From: Thalassotalea sediminis
GTDB lineage: Bacteria; Pseudomonadota; Gammaproteobacteria; Enterobacterales; Alteromonadaceae
NCBI RefSeq assembly: GCF_030295915.1
Contig: NZ_AP027361.1
Coordinates: 1,488,001 to 1,552,000, forward strand
Length of the DNA stretch: 64,000 bases
Direction: 5' to 3'
The stretch's first letter is position 1. Each line of letters opens with the position of its first letter. A model generated the notes under the pieces. It was not told the DNA's origin and did not search any database. It saw only the letters and a program-made list of their open reading frames with translations. Below are positions 9,304 through 18,256 of this stretch, one piece after another. Made by a program: the position numbers and the translations under genes.

Positions 9304-10182
9304 TTATGGTAAGTGAGGTTTCAATACCTCTGTTATGGCTTGCTTAAAATTACGTGTATGGTTGATGCCTAATTGCTTTAAGCGCGTGTCTGATAAAGCA
9401 CAATCATAAGGTCTATTTGCCGTTTGAGTTGGCGTCGGTAGCGCAACGAGTTGCTTACCTTCCAAGTTAACTGCTGATGCGAGCAATTGCGCTATTTGGT
9501 ATTTAGTCATGCGCTGTTTATCAGATACGTGATAAATACCGTGGCATTGATTTAAGGGAAGGTTAATTAAGTCTGCTATAGACAATGCAATATCTTCGAC
9601 ATGTGTTGGATATCGAATTGCCCAATCGTCATGCTTACTCTCTTGCTCAGCCTTTATTTGCTCTGCTATAACGGTAACCGCAGATTCTGCTAAATATTCA
9701 ACATCGCCATACAAAACGGGTACACGAATAATAGTGTGTTGATTGCTGATCGCTAAAACAGCTTGCTCTGCTTGAGATTTGCTTTGCCCATAAAAATTTA
9801 ATGGTGACGTTTGGGCGTTTTCTTCATATGGTGCGTTATTACCATCAAAAACATAATCAGTACTAATGAAGAATAATTGAATATTTTGTTGTTGGCAGCA
9901 CTGAGCTAAGTGTTTTGAAACGTTAACATTTAAATTTATCGTAGCTTGGTGATCTGTTTCACAAATATCGGGTTTACGTTCTGCAGCCGCATGAATAATA
10001 ACGTCAGGTTGATGCAGTTCAATAAACGTACTAACGGCCTCTTCATTTTGTAAATCGAGTGGTAGAATAGGTGGTTTGGCACGGGTAAAGCCAGTACCAA
10101 TCACTTGAAAAGATTGAGAGAGTGTTTTAACAAGCGCTCGGCCAAGCAGACCTGTAGCACCGGTGATCATGACGCGTTTCAT
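9304..10182 (-). CDS. SDR-family NAD(P)-dependent reductase, RmlD-like
   Basis: About 292 residues. Rossmann motif GATGLLG at the N terminus (residues 8-14), an HAAAER stretch in the place of the NNAG-type motif, STDYVFDG, and the catalytic Tyr-x-x-x-Lys (YGQSK). The STDYVFDG-x-x-x-PY-E and P-x-x-YG-x-SK arrangement is that of dTDP-4-dehydrorhamnose reductase and its MAT2B-type relatives. It is not beside rml sugar genes, so rhamnose synthesis is not supported; 'sugar nucleotide reductase-like' is the safe call. The ATG at 10182 is preferred over a TTG six bases upstream because MKRVMITG is the family N terminus. Confidence 0.82.
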   Translation of the reverse strand: MKRVMITGATGLLGRALVKTLSQSFQVIGTGFTRAKPPILPLDLQNEEAVSTFIELHQPDVIIHAAAERKPDICETDHQATINLNVNVSKHLAQCCQQQNIQLFFISTDYVFDGNNAPYEENAQTSPLNFYGQSKSQAEQAVLAISNQHTIIRVPVLYGDVEYLAESAVTVIAEQIKAEQESKHDDWAIRYPTHVEDIALSIADLINLPLNQCHGIYHVSDKQRMTKYQIAQLLASAVNLEGKQLVALPTPTQTANRPYDCALSDTRLKQLGINHTRNFKQAITEVLKPHLP

Positions 10183-10248
10183 AAACAAGCATTCCTTTGT
10201 AAGAAAAAAGGAATTATATCAGTCAATTATGGTGTGTGTTAAGATTAG

Positions 10249-11046
10249 TTAGCCAAATACCGCGACGACTTGTTTTGAAATTGCGAGTAGTTGTCCATTT
10301 TCATGCCAAAATTTTGCCTGCTCATGTCCATAGCCGTGTTTAATGTGATGTGCTTCTGTTTCACTGGCAACCCATTGCCCGCTGTCGAATGCTAATTCAG
10401 GGTTAATAAATTCAATATCCCAGCTCATTGTGCTAGCAGGAACAGGTAAACGAAGCATTTGAAACATTGTTGGCGGCCAAGCATCCATGAGTGCAATGAG
10501 ATATGCCATTTTCATTTGCTTAACTGGCTTAGAAATTTTCGACCAGCCATGAATAATAGGGTCCTGATTTTTCGTCACTGACAAACTGCCTTTATTAAAC
10601 GCATAGTCAAAATGTTGCACAAATTTAGGTACAACTTTCGGGATCATAGGAATAAATTTGGGCTTGTTAGGAAAAGGCATGGTATGAGTATCAGTTGCAA
10701 CTTGGTGTAATACTGAATCACGGCTAACACCAAAACATACTTGTACCATTACGCCAATAGTACCATTTTGCGACACTTGCGCGACAATTTGACTGACATT
10801 CTTACCGGTGCGTAATAATGTCGCCGTAATTGTTACAGGTACTTCAGGACTTAACGGGCCGATAAAGTTGCAGTGAAAAGCTCTGACTTTTCTGTCGTCT
10901 TCTATTAAATTCTCAGCAGCTTGATAAGCTAAAGCTGCTGATAAACCACCATATATTGTCCGACCTTGGCTCCAATTTTTCGGTATGGTCAGTTCGTATG
11001 CTGATTGTTTAGTTTCAAATACATGAAAGAGATGTTCTATCGACAT
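10249..11046 (-). CDS. Acyl-CoA thioesterase-like protein (double hot-dog, 4HBT_3/TesB-like)
   Basis: About 265 residues. IYGGLSAALAYQAA near residues 31-44 and the conserved FHCNFIGPLSPEVPVTITATLLRTGKNVS block are typical of the N-terminal hot-dog repeat. The second half carries the motif around SWDIEFINPE with QWVASETEAHHIKHGYGHEQAKFWHENGQLLAIS. The family hydrolyses acyl-CoA thioesters in the cytoplasm. The chosen ATG (MSIEHLFHVF) replaces a TTG nine bases upstream. Single gene on this strand, close to the SDR gene; no pathway context visible. Confidence 0.78.
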   Translation of the reverse strand: MSIEHLFHVFETKQSAYELTIPKNWSQGRTIYGGLSAALAYQAAENLIEDDRKVRAFHCNFIGPLSPEVPVTITATLLRTGKNVSQIVAQVSQNGTIGVMVQVCFGVSRDSVLHQVATDTHTMPFPNKPKFIPMIPKVVPKFVQHFDYAFNKGSLSVTKNQDPIIHGWSKISKPVKQMKMAYLIALMDAWPPTMFQMLRLPVPASTMSWDIEFINPELAFDSGQWVASETEAHHIKHGYGHEQAKFWHENGQLLAISKQVVAVFG

Positions 11047-11122
11047 AGTGCTCAAAATCTACTGGTCTGATGAGTTGAGTGTAAATCAAATCATCTCTTT
11101 TTTAAAGTTGATTTATCAGCTG

Positions 11123-12316
11123 TTAATCGCGTGCCGCTAATTTTGGTGCGAGTTGGTCATACACCAATGTCCAAAACTCGGTCGATAGTTTGTTAATACT
11201 GTTACTTTCGGCATTCATTAGCATGGCAAACCCAATATCTAATTCAGGGGCATATGCAATATCGGCTCTAAAACCTGATACCCAGCCAGAATGATAGATG
11301 AGTTTTACGGTACCAAATTGATAAATACGCCAACCGTAGCCATAGTGGGCGTCTTCAAGATGCTCTCGCCAGTATAGTCGACGCATATCCTTTTTGGTTT
11401 TTATACGCGGCGTCGTCAATTGAGCAAGCAAATTTTTAGGTAATGTTTCTGGTGCATAGCCTAAGTTTGCGATCAGCCATTTAGACATGTCAGCAATACT
11501 TGCATTTACACCCGCTGCGGTGGGGACTTTATAAAAGTCTGGAGTAACATTAACGGTGCGCCAAATATTACGTTTTATTACCTTGCCGTTGCGATCGTAT
11601 TTGTTTGTGCGAACACGCTTTCTTAACACATGGGGTTTGGCGGCATTTATTTCATTACGGTAAACGCCAATTCCAACAGATGCATCTTTCATGTCTAGAG
11701 GCGCAAAAATACGTTGCTTTAATAGTGATGAATAAGACTGTTTCGTCGTACTTTCTATGGCAGGTTGTAACATGCCATAGGCAATATTTTGATAACCATA
11801 ACATTTTTCAGGTTCGCATATGGGGCTTACTCGATCAAAGCGACCGATAATTTTATCAATACTCCAGTTTTCATGTAATAAATTGTCATAGGCGTTTGGC
11901 ATGAGCCCTGTTGAGTGACTTAATATATGGTGCAATGTTATTTTTTGTGCCGCTTTAGGTTGTGCAAGATTAAAGTGCGGAACGTATTTCGTAACTGGGT
12001 CCGTTAATTTAAGTTTATGTTCATTAGCGAGCATGGTTACAAGGGTAGAGGCGAAAGGTTTCGATACAGACGCTAAACGAAAGACTGTATTTGGCGTAAT
12101 TTTATGGGTTTTTTTCTTATCTACATAACCAAAGGTTTCTGACGCAACAACGCGGTCACCTTTAACGACCGTATAGGCGACGCCTGGAATGCTTTGTTGC
12201 TTTATTTCTGATTTAACTAGCGCATGAAAATGTTGATTAATAGTTTCTATCTCGTTAGCCGCTAGATAAAACGCACTCAGATTAAAAGCAAGTAAACAGA
12301 ATATTTTAAACCGCAT
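11123..12316 (-). CDS. Serine hydrolase of the beta-lactamase class C/penicillin-binding-protein fold
   Basis: 397 residues with a signal peptide (1-20), so periplasmic or exported. Catalytic motifs: SVSKPFAS (SxxK, about residue 83), YQNIAYG (YxN) and, near the C terminus, YHSGWVSGF in the position of the KTG box (HSG). This set characterises the 'beta-lactamase family' hydrolases that include esterases and D-aminopeptidases rather than true AmpC enzymes. No membrane anchor at the C terminus. Antibiotic hydrolysis cannot be inferred. Confidence 0.85.
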   Translation of the reverse strand: MRFKIFCLLAFNLSAFYLAANEIETINQHFHALVKSEIKQQSIPGVAYTVVKGDRVVASETFGYVDKKKTHKITPNTVFRLASVSKPFASTLVTMLANEHKLKLTDPVTKYVPHFNLAQPKAAQKITLHHILSHSTGLMPNAYDNLLHENWSIDKIIGRFDRVSPICEPEKCYGYQNIAYGMLQPAIESTTKQSYSSLLKQRIFAPLDMKDASVGIGVYRNEINAAKPHVLRKRVRTNKYDRNGKVIKRNIWRTVNVTPDFYKVPTAAGVNASIADMSKWLIANLGYAPETLPKNLLAQLTTPRIKTKKDMRRLYWREHLEDAHYGYGWRIYQFGTVKLIYHSGWVSGFRADIAYAPELDIGFAMLMNAESNSINKLSTEFWTLVYDQLAPKLAARD

Positions 12317-12452
12317 ATTATTATTATAGTGTTGATTTGAAAGCGCATCATAATACCGAATGCATACTCAAATAAAAAGGAAATCAGTCAGGATAGATGT
12401 TGCAATATTTTACCAAACTAAAAAATTACATTGTTGTTAAAAGGACTTGTTT

Positions 12453-12481
12453 AAAAAAGGTGCAAATGGTGCACCTTTTTT
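12453..12481 (-). terminator. Rho-independent terminator of ppc
   Basis: Perfect 12-bp stem (AAAAAAGGTGCA 12453-12464 and TGCACCTTTTTT 12470-12481) with a 5-base loop, immediately after the ppc stop on the minus strand. The stem itself provides the T tract. Confidence 0.88.
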
Positions 12482-12494
12482 AAACGCAGGCGAG

Positions 12495-15056
12495 TTAGCC
12501 AGTATTTCTTAATCCCGTAGCAATACCTGCCATAGTAACGGTTAGTACCTGCTCATTTGCTAATGTATCCGGAGATTGACGCAGGCGTGATAACACTTCA
12601 ATTTGCATTAAATGTAGTGGTAGTAAGTAGGGCTGGCGTAACTTAAATGAATTTAAGTTCCAAGGATCTGATTCCATGATTTCTTGTTGCCCTAAGAGAG
12701 ACAATACCGTTTGTTTGTCTTTTGCTAGCTGGGTTCTTAGTCCTTCACCGATACTTTTTAGATCCGGTTCGACAAGTGCTTGATCATATAATGCTGAAAT
12801 CTGAGGCTCTGATTTTAAATACACCATTTCAATCAGTGATAATCGCGCTCTGAAGTAACGCCAGTTTTCTAGCATAGTCTGAATTGTTTTCGCATCTTGT
12901 TCTGATACGTTAGACAACGCTTGTCCTAGGCCTAGCCAACTCGGTAATACCAACCTATTTTGACTCCACGCGAAAATCCATGGAATTGCTCTTAGTGATT
13001 CAATTCCGCCATCGACCTTTCTTTTGCTTGGGCGAGAGCCGAGTGGCAATGACGCAAGTTCTTGTTCAGGTGTTGCTTGACGGAAGTAGCGGACAAATGC
13101 AGGTTCTTTTTGTACATAATGGCGATATATATCGCAGCTTTCTTCAGCAAGTTTGTCCATGAGTTTACGCCAATCGTCACTGGGTGTTTTTGGCGGGGTA
13201 ATGAGGCTATCGAGTATTGCACTTGCGTATAAGTGCAAACTTCTAACGGCTAAACTCGGTAAGCCAAATTTATAACGAATTGTTTCGCCTTGCTCTGTTA
13301 CTCTTAGACCGCCGTCTAGCGTGCCTGGGGGTTGAGACGCAATTGCGGCATGTGCTGGTCCACCACCACGACCTATCGTGCCACCTCGACCATGAAATAA
13401 TTTTAAAACCGTATCGTGGTTTTTAAACACGTTAACGAGCGCTTCTTGTGAATGATATTGCCCCCAAGCAGCAGCTAACACGCCGGCATCTTTGGCAGAG
13501 TCACTATAACCTATCATGACATAATGTTTGTTATCACATCGCTGTTTATAGGCGTCAATTGCAAGTAATTGATCCATCACTTTTGCGGCATTATTGAGAT
13601 CGTCTAACGTTTCAAAGAGTGGTGCAATTGGCATCTGCCAGCTTACGTTTGCAGTCTTTAGAAACAGGTTAACGATAAGTACGTCACTGACATTACTTGC
13701 CATCGAAATAATATAAATGCCCATCACTTCTCTGGGTTGTTGTGCAATGAAAGCAAACGTGTCTAGTACTTCTTGTGTTTCTTGACTCCAAGCTCTATTT
13801 GGAACAAGCGGTCTAGGATTATTAATTTCTTTTAACAAGAACGCGATTTTTTCTTTTTCTGTCCATTGTAAATAATCGCCTAGTTCTAGTGCGTTTAGTA
13901 TTTCAGCTAGTGCGCTATCATGTCGCTCACTATGCTGCCTTACGTCAAGCTTCACTAATGAAATGCCAAAACATTGTACTTTGCGCATTAAGTCAATGAT
14001 ATGAGAGTCAGCTATGCGCGTTAAACCGACCTCAAGTAAACTGTCTCGGCATTGTTTTAATGGTAAGTAAAGCTCATTTGCACTTGCGATTGTGCCATTT
14101 GTTTCGTTATTTTCTAATAAGCTAATTGTTTGCTTTAACTTTTCAATAACCGGTTTTAATACTTGTCGGTATGGGCCAATTTCATTCACATCATTTGCTG
14201 CTAAGTCGGCTGTCGCTTTACCCATTGATAGCTCTAAATAGAGTGTTTCAAAATCTTGTAAATACAGTTGCGCTGCCATTAAACGAGCTTGCATAATGGC
14301 TTGCTGGCTTAGGTTTGCAGTAACGAAAGGATTGCCGTCACGATCACCTGCCATCCAACTTGCCATCGTTAAGGGAACACAAGACTCAGGTAATGGTTTA
14401 CCTATTATCTCTTGGCTAAAGGTGTCTAATTCGCGCACAAAGTCTGGTACAGCATGCCATAAGCTATCACTGATGGTGTTTAATCCCCAACGAGATTCAT
14501 CAAGTGGAGAAGGGCGGTTATTACGAATTTCTTGCGTGTGCCAAGCTTGTTCAATCAGTTCATTGATACGGTCACCTAATTCATTATCATTACTGTCTAG
14601 CGCTTGTGCGATTTCATGATACTTATGAATGAAAGTACGTCGATTGACCTCAGTAGGGTGGGCGGTTAACACGAGTTCTATTTCTAATTGTGATATTGCT
14701 CGCTCAATTGCTTCTGCCGATTTGCCATCGAGCTTGTTTTTCAAATCATCTAATGGATGCGGTAAGTCTAGTTCAGCGAGACCTTTATCACTGGCAGTAT
14801 ATTGTTGTTCAGCAATATTCGCTAAATTTAGGAATTGGCTAAAAGCTCTAGCATGGACGGTTAGTTCATCGGCATCCAGATCTCTAAATTTCTTTTGAAG
14901 TGCCACTAATGCTTGGCTATCACCGTTGGTTGCCTCTTTAGAGAGGTGACGAATCGCTTCTATTTCGTCAACCCATTTAGCACCTTTATCATTAGCAATG
15001 GTTTGGCCTAACGCTTCACCTAGTTTTCTTACATTATTGGAAATAGTTTCTAGCAT
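12495..15056 (-). CDS. ppc: Phosphoenolpyruvate carboxylase
   Basis: 853 residues, slightly shorter than the ~880 of E. coli. Converts PEP and bicarbonate to oxaloacetate, the main anaplerotic step. Both catalytic signatures are present: VLTAHPTEVNRRT (active-site His) and GYSDSAKDAG followed by FHGRGGTIGRGGGPAH (the glycine-rich loop carrying essential His and Arg). The C terminus ends TVTMAGIATGLRNTG, the conserved PEPC tail next to the aspartate effector site. Monocistronic: own terminator downstream and a ~365-base gap upstream. Confidence 0.98.
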   Translation of the reverse strand: MLETISNNVRKLGEALGQTIANDKGAKWVDEIEAIRHLSKEATNGDSQALVALQKKFRDLDADELTVHARAFSQFLNLANIAEQQYTASDKGLAELDLPHPLDDLKNKLDGKSAEAIERAISQLEIELVLTAHPTEVNRRTFIHKYHEIAQALDSNDNELGDRINELIEQAWHTQEIRNNRPSPLDESRWGLNTISDSLWHAVPDFVRELDTFSQEIIGKPLPESCVPLTMASWMAGDRDGNPFVTANLSQQAIMQARLMAAQLYLQDFETLYLELSMGKATADLAANDVNEIGPYRQVLKPVIEKLKQTISLLENNETNGTIASANELYLPLKQCRDSLLEVGLTRIADSHIIDLMRKVQCFGISLVKLDVRQHSERHDSALAEILNALELGDYLQWTEKEKIAFLLKEINNPRPLVPNRAWSQETQEVLDTFAFIAQQPREVMGIYIISMASNVSDVLIVNLFLKTANVSWQMPIAPLFETLDDLNNAAKVMDQLLAIDAYKQRCDNKHYVMIGYSDSAKDAGVLAAAWGQYHSQEALVNVFKNHDTVLKLFHGRGGTIGRGGGPAHAAIASQPPGTLDGGLRVTEQGETIRYKFGLPSLAVRSLHLYASAILDSLITPPKTPSDDWRKLMDKLAEESCDIYRHYVQKEPAFVRYFRQATPEQELASLPLGSRPSKRKVDGGIESLRAIPWIFAWSQNRLVLPSWLGLGQALSNVSEQDAKTIQTMLENWRYFRARLSLIEMVYLKSEPQISALYDQALVEPDLKSIGEGLRTQLAKDKQTVLSLLGQQEIMESDPWNLNSFKLRQPYLLPLHLMQIEVLSRLRQSPDTLANEQVLTVTMAGIATGLRNTG

Positions 15057-15421
15057 AAATGTACCTATATGTAATTTTATTACAACAAATGGTGTTTACT
15101 TACTCTACGAGAAAATGGGGTTAAATCCAATTAATATTTGGCTTTAATCATTTTTTTCTGAAATTCAATATAATTTAGTTGTACTAAAATGGTGTTAAAT
15201 TACGTAAATTAAAGCGGTAGGGCTTTTAAGTAGCAATTTATTTGAGCTTTTGCATTTTATTGTAGTGCAGTAATGCGGTTTTTGAATACTTGTCGTGAGG
15301 TAATGTGTGTTTCATGTTTGTACTAAGTTGATATTAGAGATTAAAGCGTGTTAATAAAACAACACAAGCGTTGCGTAATTAACGCATTATTACTGGGAAC
15401 ATCGCACTTACAACATCAGTG
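15057..15421. other. Intergenic region upstream of ppc
   Basis: 365 bases of AT-rich sequence between the 3' end of a small unknown gene and the start of ppc on the same strand. It should hold the ppc promoter. A weak hairpin (GCGTT...AACGC near 15370) is visible. No convincing gene or RNA seen. Confidence 0.4.
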
Positions 15422-15754
15422 CTACTGCATAAAGTTTAATAGATGAGGGCACGGCACGGTGGGCAACTCAAATGTAACGCTTGCTCCTTGTAGTTGCTCA
15501 AGAATAACATTATCAAAACTGAGTATTTCAATGTTATTGAGAAATGAGAAACTTTGATGGTCAACAGCATTGGCGATAAAGGCGACTTCTGTTACTAAAA
15601 ACTCACTACTTTGTTGTGAGGGTATTGTTGCTTTATCTGCGAATAAGTCGGTGTAACCCTCTATGTAGAGTCTTTCTTGTTGGCTGTCGTCTGCAAAGAA
15701 ATAGTTCCCAACCCCATCGTCAAAACCATTGCTAAAGTGCCATTGACTCAACAT
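15422..15754 (-). CDS. Hypothetical protein, possible fragment
   Basis: 110 codons starting at an ATG with an in-frame TGA twelve bases upstream and no good ribosome site. The composition is acidic (FDDGVGNYFFADDSQ) with beta-rich character like the body of an exported surface protein, but there is no signal peptide. The tail ends FELPTVPCPHLLNFMQ, vaguely like a degraded C-terminal sorting signal. It faces away from the PEP-CTERM gene to its right. It may be the remnant of a longer exported protein. No family recognised. Confidence 0.35.
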   Translation of the reverse strand: MLSQWHFSNGFDDGVGNYFFADDSQQERLYIEGYTDLFADKATIPSQQSSEFLVTEVAFIANAVDHQSFSFLNNIEILSFDNVILEQLQGASVTFELPTVPCPHLLNFMQ

Positions 15755-15889
15755 TAATGATTGTCATCAAACATAATTGCAGCTGCAAAACCACTGAAAG
15801 TGAAGGGGAAGTATTTTATAGACGGGTAGATACGCTTAAGTTATATAAAGTTTTGACTTATATGCGCTTTTAGTTTTATTATGGCTGTT

Positions 15890-15975
15890 AACAGTTTGTA
15901 AAAGGCAAGTATGGTGAAATCCATATACGCAAAGTTTCCGACCTAAGGTATATACTATGGTAGCGGGACTGCAGA
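15890..15975 (+). promoter_or_regulatory. c-di-GMP-I (GEMM) riboswitch aptamer
   Basis: The conserved core of the class I c-di-GMP aptamer reads in order: AAGGCAA (15902-15908), a hairpin with stem TATGG/CCATA and a GAAA-containing loop, ACGCAAAG (15927-15934), CCGACCTAAGG, a second helix, and GGTAGCGGGACTGC (15959-15972). CAGT (15892-15895) can pair with ACTG (15968-15971) as P1. This matches the Vibrio Vc2 pattern GGCAA...GAAA...ACGCAAAG...CCGGCCTAA...GGTAGCGGG. It lies on the + strand about 90 bases before the PEP-CTERM gene, which is its evident target. Confidence 0.88.
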
Positions 15976-15991
15976 GAATTGAACCTTCCCA

Positions 15992-16056
15992 ATCCTTGTC
16001 TTTTTGTGAAAGTGACGCGTCTAGCGATAGCGATAATTTAAAAAGATCACAAGGAT
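15992..16056 (+). promoter_or_regulatory. Possible riboswitch expression platform: anti-SD/SD helix
   Basis: ATCCTTGT (15992-15999), just 3' of the aptamer, is the exact complement of ACAAGGAT (16049-16056). The latter contains the AAGGA ribosome-binding site seven bases before the ATG at 16063. Pairing would hide the site, suggesting translational control by c-di-GMP. No T tract is present, so transcription termination is less likely. The direction (on or off) cannot be told by eye. Confidence 0.6.
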
Positions 16057-16062
16057 AAAGCC

Positions 16063-17115
16063 ATGAGTAATTACTTCTATAAAGTAAGTAAACGCATAAG
16101 TTTTGCCATTATGCTCACTAGTAGCAGTATGGCGTTTGCTAATATTTATGACCTTCAAAACAATTTAGCGTCGTTTAGTCCTGACAATGCCCATTTTTCT
16201 CTACTAGGCTTTTCAAATAATAATGTTTTAGCGCACGAAAACTCAATGATTTCATTTCCTGTTGGTGAGCTTAATCAACGCGGTATGCAATTAGAAGTTA
16301 TTAGTGACAATAACGCTGTTTCAGGTGTTCTGAGTCAAAACGAACTACTTGTGTATATAAATGAGGTTGATGAGGATATTGCGGTTACTGTTCGTGTAGT
16401 AAATGTGGCGAATGTAATGGAAACCTCCTTATCATTTACCATCAATGTTGTTAATAAACCAACATTGGCTATTGATAATTTTGGTACCACGCAGTTTGCA
16501 TCGAATAACATTGCAGATGTTATTGTTGGTGATACTCAACGATTTCTCTCTGGGTTTTCAGGAGGAAGTTTTACGGGTAATTTTGGCCATAGTTTGGTTA
16601 AAGTTAGCAATGCACCGCTTGTTGATATGGGCGCATTTAAAAATAGTGCCCCAAATGTACACCAAACGAGTTTCGGTGTGCCAATTGGACAGTCAACCCC
16701 TATGTTTTATCAGACATCAAAAATTGCACCATCGTTTGCTTCAGTTAAAGCAATATCTACATCGTTTACTCAAACTCAAAATACATCTTTTGTGCCATCA
16801 GCGTTGATAGCACTTGGGCAAGAAAAAGCGAAAGAAATTGCTAAAAGATCAGCGGAACTTATTGTTAACAATAATGCTTCTAGTCCTCAACAAACGGAAG
16901 AAAGCCCTAGTATAGATCAACCAACAAAAAATGAGGTTGAGGTTGGTAACGACGAAAAGTCTCCTCAACAGGCGCAAGATGATCTGTTGGTGTTCAACCC
17001 TGTGAATAATGAGCAACCGGCGGCGGTAAAAATACCAGAGCCAAATTCGTTTGTTTTAATGTTACTTGCATTGATAACAGGTGTTTCTGTGTGGCGATTT
17101 AAAAAGCGCTCATAA
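16063..17115 (+). CDS. PEP-CTERM sorting-domain protein, c-di-GMP riboswitch controlled
   Basis: 350 residues: signal peptide (cleavage near SSMAFA-N, about residue 27), a beta-rich region up to about 130 resembling an Ig/cadherin-like repeat, a Ser/Asn/Gln-rich middle, a charged low-complexity linker (270-320), and a C-terminal sorting signal. The signal is PEP at residues 325-327, a hydrophobic helix and a basic tail (RFKKRS). PEP-CTERM proteins are processed by exosortase/archaeosortase-type enzymes and usually accompany extracellular polysaccharide; no exosortase is in this window. The upstream c-di-GMP-I riboswitch suggests a biofilm or matrix role. Binding partner unknown. Confidence 0.85.
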   Translation: MSNYFYKVSKRISFAIMLTSSSMAFANIYDLQNNLASFSPDNAHFSLLGFSNNNVLAHENSMISFPVGELNQRGMQLEVISDNNAVSGVLSQNELLVYINEVDEDIAVTVRVVNVANVMETSLSFTINVVNKPTLAIDNFGTTQFASNNIADVIVGDTQRFLSGFSGGSFTGNFGHSLVKVSNAPLVDMGAFKNSAPNVHQTSFGVPIGQSTPMFYQTSKIAPSFASVKAISTSFTQTQNTSFVPSALIALGQEKAKEIAKRSAELIVNNNASSPQQTEESPSIDQPTKNEVEVGNDEKSPQQAQDDLLVFNPVNNEQPAAVKIPEPNSFVLMLLALITGVSVWRFKKRS

Positions 17116-17121
17116 AGATAA

Positions 17122-17158
17122 CGCCTCAATCGATTAAGGTAAGTCGATTGAGGTGTTT
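17122..17158 (+). terminator. Hairpin terminator after the PEP-CTERM gene
   Basis: Perfect 10-bp stem CCTCAATCGA (17124-17133) with TCGATTGAGG (17144-17153), extended by two further pairs, loop of 10 bases, then a short TTT. Seven bases after the stop and before a convergent gene. Confidence 0.6.
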
Positions 17159-17194
17159 GCTTTAAATTTGTAATACGTCCAACTTATCGCTTGC

Positions 17195-18247
17195 TTAAAA
17201 AGGAGAAGGGTGAGCTTTTAACCATGCGTTTATACGCAGTAACGTTTCTTCTGTTAAGGTAATGTTAAACGCGTCTATGTTTTCTTTTAATTGCGACATG
17301 CTCGTTGCACCTATGATGGTAGACGTTACCCCGTTTACTTGATCAATCCATGCTAATGCAAGTTGAGCCGGTGTTAATTGAATCGAGTTTGCTAAGTCAC
17401 AAAATGCCGAAATAGCAGTTTCAACATTTTGGGTATCGCGGAAAAGCCCATGTCTTTGCATTAACGTCCAGCGGCTTCCTTCTGGTCTTTTACCGTTTAA
17501 ATACTTACCTGTTAGTGCACCGGTTGCTAAAGGTGACCAAGGTAAATAAGCGATATCCTCATGGACACAGTTCTCAATTAAATATGGCCAATCTTTAGTG
17601 TGCAGTAAACTAAATTCATTTTGGATAGAAACCATACGCGGTAAGTTATGTTGTTCACTTAGTTTTAAATATTGATTAATGCCCCAGGGGGTGTCATCTG
17701 ATAATCCGCAATAACGAATTTTTCCTGCGGTTACACATTCCGCCAGTCCCAATAGAATATCATGCATTTTCTCTATTTCTTCTTGGGCGTTCATATTCGT
17801 GTAGTTGAGCATGTTAGGCCAATGCTTGGCAAAATGTGGTGAACTATAGTTTGGCCAGTGCAATTGATAGAGGTCGATGTGATCAGTATTGAGCCTGCGT
17901 AACGAGTCATTAACTGCTTGAATAACCGTCTCTTTAGATATATCACTGCCACCTCTAATATAAGAAAGACCAGGACCTGCTATTTTGGTAGCAATAACTA
18001 AGTTGTTACGTCTCGTTGGGTTTGCTTTTAAATAATGACCAATGATTGCTTCCGTTTTACCATATGTTTCGGCGTTAGGGGGGATAGCATACATTTCGGC
18101 TGTATCGATAAAATTAATACCTTGGTACTGGGCATAATCAAGTTGATCGTTTGCCTCTTGTTGATCGTTTTGTTTCCCCCAGGTCATCGTACCTAAACAA
18201 ACACGAGACACTTCTAGTGTGCTACTACCTAAACGTACATATTTCAT
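17195..18247 (-). CDS. tas: Aldo/keto reductase, Tas-like
   Basis: 350 residues, a TIM-barrel NADP(H)-dependent oxidoreductase. Matches E. coli Tas throughout: LGTMTWGKQND, INFIDTAEMYAIPPN (catalytic Asp and Tyr region), LDLYQLHWP-type strand (IDLYQLHWPNY), IRYCGLSDDTPWGI, LAYLPWSPLATGALTGKYLNG equivalent and the C-terminal cofactor site IIGATSMSQLKENI. Physiological substrate unknown. The upstream cytochrome-rhodanese gene ends nine bases before its start, so they probably form a two-gene operon. Confidence 0.88.
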   Translation of the reverse strand: MKYVRLGSSTLEVSRVCLGTMTWGKQNDQQEANDQLDYAQYQGINFIDTAEMYAIPPNAETYGKTEAIIGHYLKANPTRRNNLVIATKIAGPGLSYIRGGSDISKETVIQAVNDSLRRLNTDHIDLYQLHWPNYSSPHFAKHWPNMLNYTNMNAQEEIEKMHDILLGLAECVTAGKIRYCGLSDDTPWGINQYLKLSEQHNLPRMVSIQNEFSLLHTKDWPYLIENCVHEDIAYLPWSPLATGALTGKYLNGKRPEGSRWTLMQRHGLFRDTQNVETAISAFCDLANSIQLTPAQLALAWIDQVNGVTSTIIGATSMSQLKENIDAFNITLTEETLLRINAWLKAHPSPF

Positions 18248-18256
18248 GAAAACTCC

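Noticed and set aside
12495-15056. Several open frames antisense to ppc
   Set aside because: Shadows of a strongly conserved gene; no independent support.
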